This document shows positions 1 to 9,244 of a stretch of 64,000 nt of DNA, piece after piece. How positions within the stretch are numbered: position 1 is the first letter of the stretch; every line of letters begins with the position of its first letter. The notes under the pieces were generated by a model. That model was given only the letters and a program-made list of their open reading frames with translations, was not told where the DNA came from and searched no databases. The DNA lies in the NCBI GenBank assembly GCA_903906315.1, contig CAIVJW010000026.1:1-64000 (forward strand), in the 5' to 3' direction. A program made the translations under genes and the position numbers. The stretch is from an uncultured delta proteobacterium. Lineage in GTDB: Bacteria > Myxococcota_A > Polyangia > Polyangiales > Polyangiaceae.

Positions 1-791
1 ACCACGCCGAGCAGCGGGATGCCGACCTTCTGCGCCATCGAGACGGATTTGTAGACGTCCTGCAGCGCGACCTCTTGCGGCGTCGTGACGATGATCGCCC
101 CCGTCGTGCGGAGCTTCTGCGAGATCGTCAGCGCGATGTCGCCGGTGCCGGGCGGCAAGTCGAGCACGAGGTAGTCGAGCGTGCCCCACTCGACGTCCTT
201 GAGAAACTGCATCAGCGCGCCCTGCAGCATCGGCCCGCGCCACACGATCGCCGACTTGGCGTCCTCGATCAGGAAGCCGATCGACATGAGCTTCACGCCG
301 AAGCGCTCGAGCGGCAGGAACTTCTGCCCGTCGGTCGAGGTCGGCCGCCCCATCACGCCGAGCATCGTCGGGATGCTGGGCCCGTACATGTCCGCGTCGA
401 GCAGGCCGACGCGCGCGCCGAGGCGGTTGAGCGACAGCGCGAGGTTCGTCGCGACCGTGCTCTTGCCGACGCCGCCCTTGCCGCTCATCACGAGCACGAT
501 GTTGCCGACGCCCGGACACGGGTCGTCGGCCAGGATCTGCCGCGTCGGGATCGAGACGCCCCACGCGATGTCGACCTCCCCAGCGCCCGCGCTCCGCAGC
601 GCGGCCTGGATTTCGGCGTCGAGCCGGTCCTTGTAGGACGCGCCCGGGACGGTGAGATCGAGCGCGAACGACACACGCTCCCCCGCGACGACGACGTTGC
701 GGACCATGCCGGCGTCCGTCAACGGCCGCTCGAGCTCGGGGTCTTGGACGGTACGAAGGGCAGCCCAGGCGGACTCGACGGTGATCGTCAT
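1..791 (-). CDS. mrp: Mrp/ApbC family iron-sulfur cluster carrier ATPase (3' end outside window)
   Basis: Only the N-terminal 263 residues are visible; the gene runs off the left edge. Residues 1-85 form a MIP18/DUF59-type domain. The deviant Walker A motif SGKGGVGKS follows at about 103-111, then the DADMYGPSIP segment and the DLPPGTGD block typical of Mrp/NBP35 P-loop proteins. The family binds and transfers Fe-S clusters to apoproteins in the cytoplasm, using ATP. The ATG at 791 starts the MIP18 domain directly. The next gene downstream in the window (stop at 1022) lies on the same strand and is separated by a terminator. Family assignment is firm; the client proteins are unknown. Confidence 0.93.
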   Translation of the reverse strand, partial: MTITVESAWAALRTVQDPELERPLTDAGMVRNVVVAGERVSFALDLTVPGASYKDRLDAEIQAALRSAGAGEVDIAWGVSIPTRQILADDPCPGVGNIVLVMSGKGGVGKSTVATNLALSLNRLGARVGLLDADMYGPSIPTMLGVMGRPTSTDGQKFLPLERFGVKLMSIGFLIEDAKSAIVWRGPMLQGALMQFLKDVEWGTLDYLVLDLPPGTGDIALTISQKLRTTGAIIVTTPQEVALQDVYKSVSMAQKVGIPLLGV

Positions 792-945
792 GGTGGCTCG
801 ATGAGGAGGGCGTTGCGTGCTGGGCGACCGATCCGCGCGCCGCGCGCGCCCGAGCCGCCTCCGAGCGGAGAGGCGTACGTTGCAAGTGACGTTTCGTCAA
901 CCTCGCGCGCGCGTCCTCGAGCGCCTCCGGCGGGTTCGAAACGAA

Positions 946-975
946 GACGCCCGGCGGTGATGGCCGCCGGGCGTC
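946..975 (-). terminator. Intrinsic terminator behind the Cys-rich protein gene
   Basis: A perfect 12-bp stem (GACGCCCGGCGG / CCGCCGGGCGTC) with a 6-nt loop begins about 46 nt after the stop codon at 1022. On the minus strand it is followed by a T-rich stretch, TTCGTTTCG. It separates the Cys-rich gene from mrp. Confidence 0.7.
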
Positions 976-1021
976 GTTCAGGTCAGGCGGAGACTCGCGA
1001 CGCGAGCCCCCGCGGGAGCGA

Positions 1022-2320
1022 TCACTTCACCGCGCCGCCGATGTCCGCGAACGCCGTCAGGCTGCCGTTGAGCCCGTCCACGGAGCCCTTCACGACCGTG
1101 CCGACGTCGCCGATGGCGGCGAGCGCGCAGCCGGCGCCGATCTTCGCCTTGAGGTCGCCGTCGACGGCCACCTCGGCGGCGCCCTTCACGGCACCCGAAG
1201 CGTTCGCGACGATGTTCGCGCCGGCCTCGAGGAGGATGTTCGCCTTCGCGGTCGCCGCGAGCATGCCCGCGAACTGGGCCTTGAAGCCGTTGATCCAGGC
1301 GTTGAACTCGGCCTTCGCGTCGACGTTGCCCTCGATCGCCGCCGCGTACTGGAACTGGATGTCGATCGATGGCGGCGTGCACTCCACGCTGGCGCTCGCC
1401 TTCGCATCGACCGTCGCCTTGCACTCGGCCGAGACCTGCGGGGGCTCGACCTTGCCCTCGCAGCCGCCCTTGCACTTGACGCTCGCGCCGGCCTTCGCCG
1501 TGCAGTGCGCCTCGGCCGTCGCCTCGCACTTGCCGCTGGGGGGCGTGTACTCGCACGAGCCCTCGCACTTGCCCGAGCAGCTACCGCCGGCGGAGAGCTC
1601 GCACGTGCCCTTGCAGTTGCCCTCGCACTTGCCCTTGCAGTTGCCGTTCACGTCCTTGACGGAGCAGGTGCCGTCGCAGACGCCCGAGCAGCTACCCTCG
1701 CACTTCGCGGCGACGTCGAGGCTGCACGAGCCGCTGCACTTGCCCTCGCACTTGAGGCTGGGCGCCGTGCCCTTGCACGTGAGCGAGCCGTTCGCGGCGC
1801 AGTCGGCCTGCACGCTGGCGTCGATGGTGCACGAGCCGCCGCACTTGACCTCGACGCTGCCCGGCTTGACCGTCGCGTCGCAGCTGGCGGCCGCGGACGC
1901 GGTCACCTCGAGCGACGCCTGGCACTTCGGCTCCTGGGCGACGATCTTGATGCCGCCGGAGACGTTCGCCGCGAGCTTCGCCTTGACGGCGGCCGCGATG
2001 TCGGCCGACGCCGCGCCCGGCTCGAGGCCGACGCTCGCCGCCATGCCGTCGAGCTGCGCCCGGATCGCGCCGTTGACCGTCGCCGCAGCGCCGCCGAAGT
2101 CGACGACCGCGCCGAAGAACGAGTCGATGCTGACGATGCCCGAGATGTTCGCCTTGCCGGCGAGCAGGCCGTCCGCCGGGCAGACGAGACCGCACTGCGC
2201 CGCGAGGTCACCGATGGGGCTGTCCGCGAGCTTGTCGCAGCCCTGGGTCGCCACGGGGAGGACCAGGCCGACGAGCGTCACGGGGACCGACAGGCGCCAC
2301 CACTTGATCTTGGTGTTCAT
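1022..2320 (-). CDS. Secreted Cys-rich protein with CxGxC repeat ladder
   Basis: I do not recognise a characterised family. The 432-residue protein has a hydrophobic N-terminal export signal (about residues 8-27) followed by QGC, so a lipoprotein is possible. An Ala-rich helical region occupies about 35-140. A central block (about 140-300) has Cys every 3-5 residues in motifs such as CEGKC, CSGSC and CKGTC. An Ala/Gly-rich helical tail (about 300-432) follows. The even Cys spacing suggests a disulfide ladder or metal binding outside the cytoplasm. A clear Shine-Dalgarno (GAGGAG) supports the ATG at 2320. Similar Cys-rich envelope proteins are common in myxobacterial genomes. Function unknown. 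Confidence 0.85.
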   Translation of the reverse strand: MNTKIKWWRLSVPVTLVGLVLPVATQGCDKLADSPIGDLAAQCGLVCPADGLLAGKANISGIVSIDSFFGAVVDFGGAAATVNGAIRAQLDGMAASVGLEPGAASADIAAAVKAKLAANVSGGIKIVAQEPKCQASLEVTASAAASCDATVKPGSVEVKCGGSCTIDASVQADCAANGSLTCKGTAPSLKCEGKCSGSCSLDVAAKCEGSCSGVCDGTCSVKDVNGNCKGKCEGNCKGTCELSAGGSCSGKCEGSCEYTPPSGKCEATAEAHCTAKAGASVKCKGGCEGKVEPPQVSAECKATVDAKASASVECTPPSIDIQFQYAAAIEGNVDAKAEFNAWINGFKAQFAGMLAATAKANILLEAGANIVANASGAVKGAAEVAVDGDLKAKIGAGCALAAIGDVGTVVKGSVDGLNGSLTAFADIGGAVK

Positions 2321-2603
2321 AACAAGCTCTCCTCATTCTGTTGGCGACGACCGGATGGCGGCCGTCGGAAGTCCGACCCAAGCCCAGGGCCGTGCGTTCA
2401 TGCCGTCCCAGGAGCTCGAACGCCCTGGGGTGCCCACATCGGGAACCGACCCGGGCAGGGGCGAGTTAAGCCCCCTTACTTCACCGGGCCTCTTACCTCA
2501 TACGTGGCCGGGGCGCGACCGCTTCCCGACGCGGGCGCAAGCTACCGCGAATCAGCGGCCGGCAACAAGAAGCCGCCGACCCGAGACCGCCCCCCCCTGC
2601 GCC

Positions 2604-4004
2604 TCAGTACCAGCACTCGAACTTCGACTTCGGGGCGTTGAAGGGCAGATAGCAGTAGTGGTAGGCCGAGCTGTCGGGGGTGACGCCCTGCGTCTCGTCG
2701 AGGCACGTGCCGTATTTCTTGCTCGGCGACTGCGGGCAGTCGGAGTCCTTCGTGCACTTCGTGTCGAGCGGGAGCTTCATGCAGGCCCTCTGCCCGCCGG
2801 AGGCGTCGACGCACGAGGCGCCGTCGGCGCAGTCGCGGTCGTCGACGCAGTGCTCGCAGAACTTCGCCCCGCGGCACGCGCCCGATCGCGGGATGCACGC
2901 GCCCGTCTCGCACTTGAAGTCGGCCGGACAGTCCTTGCTGACCGCGCACGTGCGAGCGCACCCCTTCTCCGGGCCCGCCTGCACGCACTTCTGCGCGGGC
3001 AGACCCGAGCAGTCGAGGTCGGAGGCGCACGGCGCGCAGTCGGCGCGCTGGAGGCAGACCATCCGCGCGAGGCAGAGCGGGGTCTCGAAGAACGTGGCGC
3101 CGTCCTTGGCGAAGTCAGCCGGGTCGACGCACGGCTCGGTCGTCTTGCCGCAGGTGGCGTTGTTGCCCTTCTGGCACTCGCCGTCCTTGGTGCAGGTGCC
3201 GCCCTTGTTGAGGCCGCTGTCGCATTTGCCGCCGCTGCACTTCGAGCCGCAGACGTCGTGCGGGTCGTGCTCGACGCCGCAGTAGAAGCCCGGGGCGCAG
3301 TCGCCGTCGGCCTTGCAGTCCTCGTGCGTGCAGTAGGCGTCGGCGTCGCCGGGCCCCGCGGTGTGGCACGAGAGCGCGCGGCACTCCGAAGCCGCGCACT
3401 TGAAGACGGTGCAGGCCGCGCCGTCCGGGCACTTGCCGGTGGTGCAGGCGGCGTCGTCGCCGCATGCGGCCTTGTCGACCTCGCACGTCTCGGGCTTGCC
3501 GCCGCACTGGGCCACGTTGCACGCGGCGCCGTCAGGGCACGCAGAAAGTCCCTTGCACTCCGTGCCGAGGGGGCAGCTCTTGCCGCCGATCTTGCCGCTC
3601 GCCAGACAGACCATCACCTCGGACCCGGAGCCGTCCTCCTTGGCCGCGCCGCACGTCTGGGTGCCGTCGAGCGCGCAATCGAGGAGCGACTTGCACGGGA
3701 GCTTGCACTGATTGCCGACGCACACGTTGCCGCCGACGCACTTGTCCGCCGTGCACGCCTCGACGCATTTGCCGTCGACGAGGATGCCGGGGCAGATGTG
3801 CGCGCCGCCCGCGCCGCCCGTGCCGCCCGCGCCGGAGGTCGTCGTCGTCGAGCCGGTGGTGGCGGAGGTGCCGGTCGCCGCGGACTCGCTCGAGCAGGCC
3901 GTCGGTCCGGCGACCGTGGCGAGCGCGAGCGCTCCGGCGAGCGCGGCGAACGTGCCGCGAAGAAAGTGCATGCCACCGACGTTGGGACCGCGTTCGTGAT
4001 TCAT
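2604..4004 (-). CDS. Cys-rich secreted lipoprotein, EGF/dickkopf-like disulfide pattern
   Basis: A 466-residue protein with an N-terminal signal (hydrophobic about residues 14-34) ending in GPTAC, a plausible lipobox with Cys near 37. A Ser/Thr/Gly linker follows, then more than 50 Cys in repeated CxxxxxC / DCxxG-type modules, as in many myxobacterial surface proteins annotated as Cys-rich or dickkopf-like. GAGG about 10 nt upstream favours the ATG at 4004; an internal ATG at 3971 would give a shorter signal sequence. It lies next to another Cys-rich secreted protein (1022-2320) on the same strand, with a 283-nt gap. The role is unknown; adhesion or structure is a guess. Confidence 0.85.
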   Translation of the reverse strand: MNHERGPNVGGMHFLRGTFAALAGALALATVAGPTACSSESAATGTSATTGSTTTTSGAGGTGGAGGAHICPGILVDGKCVEACTADKCVGGNVCVGNQCKLPCKSLLDCALDGTQTCGAAKEDGSGSEVMVCLASGKIGGKSCPLGTECKGLSACPDGAACNVAQCGGKPETCEVDKAACGDDAACTTGKCPDGAACTVFKCAASECRALSCHTAGPGDADAYCTHEDCKADGDCAPGFYCGVEHDPHDVCGSKCSGGKCDSGLNKGGTCTKDGECQKGNNATCGKTTEPCVDPADFAKDGATFFETPLCLARMVCLQRADCAPCASDLDCSGLPAQKCVQAGPEKGCARTCAVSKDCPADFKCETGACIPRSGACRGAKFCEHCVDDRDCADGASCVDASGGQRACMKLPLDTKCTKDSDCPQSPSKKYGTCLDETQGVTPDSSAYHYCYLPFNAPKSKFECWY

Positions 4005-4243
4005 GGCTCCGCCTCGAGGGACCTCGCGCGGCCCCGCACATTGGGTCTGCGGCCTGCGCCGCCCAGAGGCGCGACGCCCCCGATACGAGGCCTGGGACTA
4101 TAACGCCCCCGCGAGCCGCTCCCACTACTTTCGGGCCGAGGCGCGTCGCGTCGCAATGGCGCAAGCCCCCCCGCACGGCTTGACGTCGCGCAAACGGGAC
4201 GCTTCAATGCCGGCTAGGTCTTCATCCTTCGGGCGGTGCCACC

Positions 4244-5020
4244 ATGCGATTCGTGACGATGATCGGGGTTCTCGCGGTCGGACTGGGAACGTCGCTCGCG
4301 CTGCTCGGGTGCAGCCAGTCGAGCGGAGAAGGCGGTGGCGGTGTTCCGACGACCGGGGCGACGTCGACCGGCAACACGACCACCGGTACGACCGAGCCGG
4401 TGACGGACCAGCCCGAGCCGTTCCCGCAGGGCACGGGGCAGAACCCGAACCCGACGATCGAGTACCCCAAAGGGCCGTTCGGCGTGAACAAGGGCTCGGT
4501 CATCCAGAACTTCAAGTTCATGGGTTTCCCGAACTCGCTCGAGAACAACAAGGATCTGGTCACGGTCCAGATGGCCGACTTCTACAACCCGACGGGCAAG
4601 GGGGTCTTTGGCAAGGGCGCGTCGTTCCCCGAGGGTCAGGCGAAACCGAAGGCCATTCTCATCGACGTCTCGTCGGTGTGGTGCGGCCCCTGCAACTACG
4701 AGGCGGCGAACGTGCTGCCCGGCCTCTACGCCAAGTACAAGCCGAGGGGGGGCGAGTTCCTCCTCCAGCTCGCGGACGGCCCCACCCCCGGGTCTGCGGC
4801 GAACTCGAAGCACCTCTACAACTGGACGAAGAAGTACAAGGTCGACTACCCCGCGACGATCGACCCGTCCTACAAGCTCTCGGCGCTGTTCCAGGCCGAC
4901 GCCTTCCCGGCCAACATGATCATCGACACCAAGACGATGAAGATCGTCGACGTCATCGCCGGGGTCGCCGAAGAGGGCGGCACGTTCTGGAAGGCGTACG
5001 AGAAGCTCCTCGACAACTGA
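4244..5020 (+). CDS. Thioredoxin-fold lipoprotein with WCGPC active site
   Basis: A 258-residue predicted lipoprotein: signal peptide ending in LLGC (Cys 23), Gly/Thr linker, then a redoxin domain with WCGPC at 146-150, the classic thioredoxin active site. The C-terminal part resembles TlpA/AhpC-TSA redoxins (the FQADAFPANMIID segment carries the cis-Pro region). It should act as a thiol-disulfide reductase or oxidase outside the cytoplasmic membrane. The next gene, 10 nt downstream, encodes a second TlpA-like lipoprotein, and a predicted outer-membrane barrel follows. The three are probably co-transcribed. The partner substrate is unknown. Confidence 0.88.
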   Translation: MRFVTMIGVLAVGLGTSLALLGCSQSSGEGGGGVPTTGATSTGNTTTGTTEPVTDQPEPFPQGTGQNPNPTIEYPKGPFGVNKGSVIQNFKFMGFPNSLENNKDLVTVQMADFYNPTGKGVFGKGASFPEGQAKPKAILIDVSSVWCGPCNYEAANVLPGLYAKYKPRGGEFLLQLADGPTPGSAANSKHLYNWTKKYKVDYPATIDPSYKLSALFQADAFPANMIIDTKTMKIVDVIAGVAEEGGTFWKAYEKLLDN

Positions 5021-5030
5021 GGGTCCGCAC

Positions 5031-5576
5031 ATGCCCCGCTGGCTCCGCACCGCCGCCCGCGCGGCGTTCGCCTCCGTCTTCCTGCTCGCCGCCTCGTGCG
5101 GCGGCGGCTCTGCCGGCACCGCCGGCGCGTCCGCACCGAAGTCGGGCGGCGCGCCGGACTTCAACTTGCCATCGCTCGACGGCAAGATGGTCCGGCTCTC
5201 GGACTACGCCGGCAAGAGCGTGGTCCTGATCGACTTCTGGTCGACGACCTGCGACCCCTGCATGATGGAGATGCCCCACCTGGTGGAGCTCTACGAGAAG
5301 CACAAGGACCAGGGGTTCGTGGTGCTGGCGATCTCGCTCGATGGGCCGGAGTCGCGGGCGCTCGTGGGCTCGATGGCGCACGACAAGGGCATGGTCTTTC
5401 CCGTCCTGCTCGACGAGGAGACGACGGTCGTCGCGCGCTACAACCCGAAGCGCGAGATGCCGTTCGCCGTCATCATCGACAGGAACGGCTCGGTCGTGCA
5501 CAAGCGCGGCGGCTACACCCCCGGCGACGAGAAGACGCTCGCGGCCGAGGTCGAGAAGGCGCTCGCCGCCAACTGA
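5031..5576 (+). CDS. TlpA-family thiol-disulfide oxidoreductase lipoprotein (CDPC)
   Basis: 181 residues with a signal peptide and lipobox AASC (Cys 23), then a compact TlpA/ResA-type thioredoxin domain. The active-site motif is C74-D-P-C77 rather than CGPC, which usually shifts redox potential. The segment MPFAVIIDRNG carries the cis-Pro loop and G-x-V strand. Such proteins reduce or oxidise cysteines of periplasmic clients, for example apocytochromes c or metallochaperones. The gene is tightly placed between the WCGPC lipoprotein and the barrel protein. Family is firm; the client is unknown. Confidence 0.9.
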   Translation: MPRWLRTAARAAFASVFLLAASCGGGSAGTAGASAPKSGGAPDFNLPSLDGKMVRLSDYAGKSVVLIDFWSTTCDPCMMEMPHLVELYEKHKDQGFVVLAISLDGPESRALVGSMAHDKGMVFPVLLDEETTVVARYNPKREMPFAVIIDRNGSVVHKRGGYTPGDEKTLAAEVEKALAAN

Positions 5577-5614
5577 CCGCCCGATCGAGCAGCGCGCGAG
5601 GGGCGCGGCGTCCG

Positions 5615-5623
5615 TGATAGAAA
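5615..5623 (+). promoter_or_regulatory. Extended -10-like element before the barrel gene
   Basis: TGATAGAAA ends 6 nt before the GTG start at 5630. The spacing fits a leaderless or near-leaderless transcript. See the finding on TGnTA motifs. Confidence 0.35.
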
Positions 5624-5629
5624 GCTCGC

Positions 5630-7738
5630 GTGCGCCACTCGCCGCGACGCCTCGGTTTCCTCGCGATCCTCGCCGCCACCGCCGGAGCGCCGCGCGCTGC
5701 CTCCGCGCTCGAGGTGCCGAACGTCGGCGGCGAGCCGCTCAACATCGACCTGACGAACACGAGCGTCGTCGCCTACCACTTCGACAACCGCAACTCGCTG
5801 CCGACGAAGCCCGAGGCGCTCGTCGACGACAAGTACGGCGAGTGGATCGACCGCTTCAACCTGCAGCTCAACTGGTGGCGCTTCCAGCTCGGGCTGCGGA
5901 TCGACGGCGCGACCTACTTCAACACGACGACGCGCATCGACGCGCGCAAGATGGCGAACGCCTACTCCACGGGCCACGACCCGAAGGAGCCGGGCAACTT
6001 CCGGCCGTCGACGTTCGACCAGGCGCAGACGGGCAGCGACTACAGTAACCAGCTCTTTCGCGAGCTGCAGTCGCGGTACCTGCGCACGTACTACCCGTCG
6101 AAGCTGTGGGTCGGCTACTCGCAGAAGGGCCTCGACGTCACGGTCGGCGACTTCTACGTGCAGCTCGGGCGCGGGCTCGTGTTCAGCGTGCGCAAGATCG
6201 ACGAGCTCGCGATCGACACGACGGTGCGCGGCGGCAAGATCTCCGGCAGCTACGAGAAGGGGCCCATGCGCCTCTCTGCCATGCTCTTCGCCGGACAGAT
6301 GAACCCGCTGCGCGTCGACGAGGTGAGCGGGCGCCGCCTGCACGGCGAGGCGTCGCCGCTCTTCTTCATGTTCCCGAAGGCCGGCGACCTCACGACGTAC
6401 GGCTACGACGAGCAGGGCAACGTGCTCACGTACATCGACAAGCCGCGCCCGAGCTACCTCGCGGACAACGTGGTCGGCGGGCGGGTCGAGGGCGGGACGA
6501 ACCTCGTCGTGGTCGGGGTCAACGGCTCGTACCTGAAGCGCACCTCGCACACGGTCGACAACCTGAAGTGCATCGCCGAGCACCCGGACGACGCGCAGTG
6601 GGCGAGCGACTGCGCCTCGAGGTACCCGGACTTCACGTCGACGAACCCGACGCGGATGCACGACACGATCCGCACGTACGGCGTGTCGCTCGCCTTCCCC
6701 GATCTCGCCAAGCACGGGGACGCGTACTTCGAGGTCGCGCGCCAGGAGCAGCGCGACGGGCACATCTCGGCGATCGACGGCAGCGGCTCGCCCACGTCAC
6801 AGCAGAAGGATCTGTCGGGCTACGCGCTCTACGGCGCGGTCACCGGGCACGCCGGGCCCGTGACGCTGACCCTCGAGGGCAAGCACTACCGGAGCTTCTT
6901 CCCGCTCGCGGCCAACATCGACACGAACACCAAGGGCTTCGGGGCGCCCGAGTTCGACGCGGTCTCGTACAGCGTGCCGCCGACGGTCGAGCCGATCTAC
7001 ACCGAAGCGCTCGGCGGCTCGCCGAGCTCGTGCATGACGGGCGGCCGCGCGCGCGTCGACTACCGCTTCGACCCGCACACCTCGATCTACGCATGGCTCG
7101 GCCGGTACGTGAGCTCGTCGGAGATCAGCACCAACAACGAGTGCCTCTCCAAGGAGGAGCTGCGATCGGCCGACGACCCGCGCACGTTCACCTGGGACAC
7201 CGCGATCGGATCGGATCTCGGCTTCGAGCACGGGCGATCGCACTCGCGCGCGTGGGTGGGCGCGCGCACGACCGACCGCGCGGCGGCGATCGACACCGGC
7301 GCCGGCGAGCTGTCGAGCGTCTTCTACCGCGAGGGCTACGTCCGCTACGACGTCGTGAAGCACGTCGCGGGGCCGGTGAGCGTGCAGGCGCAAGGCGTGC
7401 ACCGGCACCGCCACGAGCCCGCGTCGTTCGCCGACGCCTGGTGGGAGGGCGAGAACTACACGGCGGTGCAGTGGGCGCCGCACGTCGCGGGGATCTTCGG
7501 CTACGAGTACACGAACCGCGAGGGGTGCGCGCCGGGCCTCTCGGGCACGATGTGCCACTACTTCAACGGCGGCGTGCAGTGGCGGAGCCTCTCGTCGAAG
7601 TCGGTGCTGCACCAGCTGTTCGACACGGTGGGCGTGTTCGTCGGACAGCGGCGCGGGGCGGTGCGCTGCGTGTCGGGCGTCTGCCGGCTGTTCCCGCCGT
7701 TCGAGGGCGCGCGCCTCGAGATCGTGTCGCGGTTCTGA
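5630..7738 (+). CDS. Predicted outer-membrane beta-barrel protein
   Basis: 702 residues with a signal peptide (cleavage near ASA-LEV, about residue 25) and then alternating hydrophobic/polar strands rich in Tyr, Trp and Gly, ending in an aromatic residue (IVSRF), as in outer-membrane barrels. The start RFNLQLNWWRFQLGLRIDG resembles DUF6029-like surface proteins; I make that link tentatively. The start is GTG at 5630, 53 nt after the TlpA-like gene. The tight gene order suggests that the two exported thiol oxidoreductases fold or service this barrel or its ligand, but that is inference. Its Cys content is modest. Confidence 0.8.
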   Translation: MRHSPRRLGFLAILAATAGAPRAASALEVPNVGGEPLNIDLTNTSVVAYHFDNRNSLPTKPEALVDDKYGEWIDRFNLQLNWWRFQLGLRIDGATYFNTTTRIDARKMANAYSTGHDPKEPGNFRPSTFDQAQTGSDYSNQLFRELQSRYLRTYYPSKLWVGYSQKGLDVTVGDFYVQLGRGLVFSVRKIDELAIDTTVRGGKISGSYEKGPMRLSAMLFAGQMNPLRVDEVSGRRLHGEASPLFFMFPKAGDLTTYGYDEQGNVLTYIDKPRPSYLADNVVGGRVEGGTNLVVVGVNGSYLKRTSHTVDNLKCIAEHPDDAQWASDCASRYPDFTSTNPTRMHDTIRTYGVSLAFPDLAKHGDAYFEVARQEQRDGHISAIDGSGSPTSQQKDLSGYALYGAVTGHAGPVTLTLEGKHYRSFFPLAANIDTNTKGFGAPEFDAVSYSVPPTVEPIYTEALGGSPSSCMTGGRARVDYRFDPHTSIYAWLGRYVSSSEISTNNECLSKEELRSADDPRTFTWDTAIGSDLGFEHGRSHSRAWVGARTTDRAAAIDTGAGELSSVFYREGYVRYDVVKHVAGPVSVQAQGVHRHRHEPASFADAWWEGENYTAVQWAPHVAGIFGYEYTNREGCAPGLSGTMCHYFNGGVQWRSLSSKSVLHQLFDTVGVFVGQRRGAVRCVSGVCRLFPPFEGARLEIVSRF

Positions 7739-7757
7739 GCGCGGGCAGACCGCTCGG

Positions 7758-9089
7758 CTAGCGCTCCGCGAGCAGGGTCGAGTGCAGCGCGCGGACCGCG
7801 CGGTCAACCTCGGCGTCGTCGATCACCATCGTCAGGTTGATGCTGCCCTGGCCGTAGCTGAGCATCTCGACGTTCACCTCGGCCTCGGCGAGAGCGTGGA
7901 GGATCCACGCGCCCGCGCCGGCGCGCTCGGGCAGGCGGTGGCCGACGACGGCGAGGATCGTCTTGCCGGGCGACAGGCGACAGGTGCCGATCGCGGAGAG
8001 CTCGGGCAGCGCGGCCTCGAGCGCGGTCTTGTCGTCCGACGTGAACGAGACGGAGACCTCGCTCGTCGCGACGACATCCACGGTGATGCCGTGGCGCGCC
8101 GTGATCTCGAACAGTCGCGCGAGGAATCCGTGCTGCGCGAGCATGCGCGTCGACGTGACGGTGAGCACGCTCTGGCCCGGCTTGTAAGCGATGCTCGTCA
8201 CCGGGCGGCCGCCCTCGCCCGGCGCCGCGGTGATGACGGTGCCGGGGTGCTCGGGGCGGTTCGTGTTGAGGACGCGGACGGGGATCCCGCGGCCCATCGC
8301 GGGCAGGAGCGTCTCGGGGTGCAGCACGCGGGCACCGAAGTAGGCGAGCTCGGCGGCCTCGTCGAAGCTCATGCGGGGGATGTTGCGCGCGCCCTCGACG
8401 AGGCGGGGATCGGCGGTCATCACGCCGTCGGTGTCGCTCCAGATCTCGACCTCTTCGGCGCCGACGCCGGCCGCTACCAGCGTCGCGGTGAGGTCGCTGC
8501 CGTTGCGGCCGACCGTGGTGAGATCGCCCGCCGCGTCCTTGCCGACGAAGCCCGTGACGATCGGCACGAAGCCCTCGGGCACGAGGCGACGGAAGGCCTC
8601 GCGCATGCGGGCCTCGTAGCCGGGCAGCGGGCGCGCCTGGCCGAACGCGCTGTCGGTGACGAAGCCGAGGTCCCAGACGTCGAACGCGCGCGAGGCGAGC
8701 CCGCTGCGCGTGAAGAAGTCGGCGATCACCCGCACGGCCATGCGCTCGCCGAAGCTCGCGATCGTGTCGAGGCTGCGGGGGCTGAGCTCGCGGACGAGGC
8801 GCACGCCGCGGCAGAGGTCGGCGATCTCGTCGAAGAGCGGATCGATCAGGCCGGGCGAACAGCCGAGGTCCGCGGCGATCGCGCGCTGCCGGGCGATCAC
8901 GGCCGCGCCGGCGGCGGACGCGCCGCCGCGCGCGGCCTCGCCGGCAGCGATGAGCGCGTTGGTGATCCCCTTGTGCGCGGAGCTGACGACGACCGGGCGC
9001 CTCGACGCGCGACCGCGCACGATGCCGAGGACCTTCTCGATCTGCGCACGATCGGCGACCGAGCTTCCGCCGAACTTCATCACCAGCAT
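7758..9089 (-). CDS. lysC: Aspartate kinase
   Basis: 443 residues. The amino-acid kinase domain begins at once with VMKFGGSSV (ATP/phosphate site). [12 protein letters not shown] and [16 protein letters not shown] follow, then a C-terminal pair of ACT-type regulatory modules (about 295-440). The enzyme phosphorylates L-aspartate, the first step to lysine, threonine, methionine and diaminopimelate. ATG at 9089 is chosen because AGGGGAG lies just upstream and the conserved N-terminus starts there; the frame stays open upstream without conserved sequence. ACT domains imply feedback control by lysine and/or threonine. It is monofunctional, with no homoserine dehydrogenase domain. Confidence 0.95.
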   Translation of the reverse strand: MLVMKFGGSSVADRAQIEKVLGIVRGRASRRPVVVSSAHKGITNALIAAGEAARGGASAAGAAVIARQRAIAADLGCSPGLIDPLFDEIADLCRGVRLVRELSPRSLDTIASFGERMAVRVIADFFTRSGLASRAFDVWDLGFVTDSAFGQARPLPGYEARMREAFRRLVPEGFVPIVTGFVGKDAAGDLTTVGRNGSDLTATLVAAGVGAEEVEIWSDTDGVMTADPRLVEGARNIPRMSFDEAAELAYFGARVLHPETLLPAMGRGIPVRVLNTNRPEHPGTVITAAPGEGGRPVTSIAYKPGQSVLTVTSTRMLAQHGFLARLFEITARHGITVDVVATSEVSVSFTSDDKTALEAALPELSAIGTCRLSPGKTILAVVGHRLPERAGAGAWILHALAEAEVNVEMLSYGQGSINLTMVIDDAEVDRAVRALHSTLLAER

Positions 9090-9132
9090 GAGCGTCTCCC
9101 CTGGCCCCCGTACGGATGGCCCGCCGGGTGCG

Positions 9133-9141
9133 ACCATAGCA
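9133..9141 (-). promoter_or_regulatory. Extended -10-like element TGCTATGGT upstream of lysC
   Basis: On the minus strand TGCTATGGT lies 43 nt before the ATG at 9089. It matches the TGnTAnnnT pattern recurring in this window. No convincing -35 is visible. Confidence 0.35.
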
Positions 9142-9244
9142 TCCGCGCGGCGTTCACGAGGGGCACGCCGGCGCCAGGGTGCTGGGAGGGGGCTCGCGCC
9201 GCTCGCGGGACCGAACGGGCCGCGCGCAGCCCATGGCGACCCGC

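Noticed and set aside
75-4103. A 1342-codon open frame on the plus strand
   Set aside because: It is opposite mrp and two secreted Cys-rich protein genes that have export signals, ribosome sites or known domains. Its protein is Arg/Ala-rich shadow sequence without motifs.
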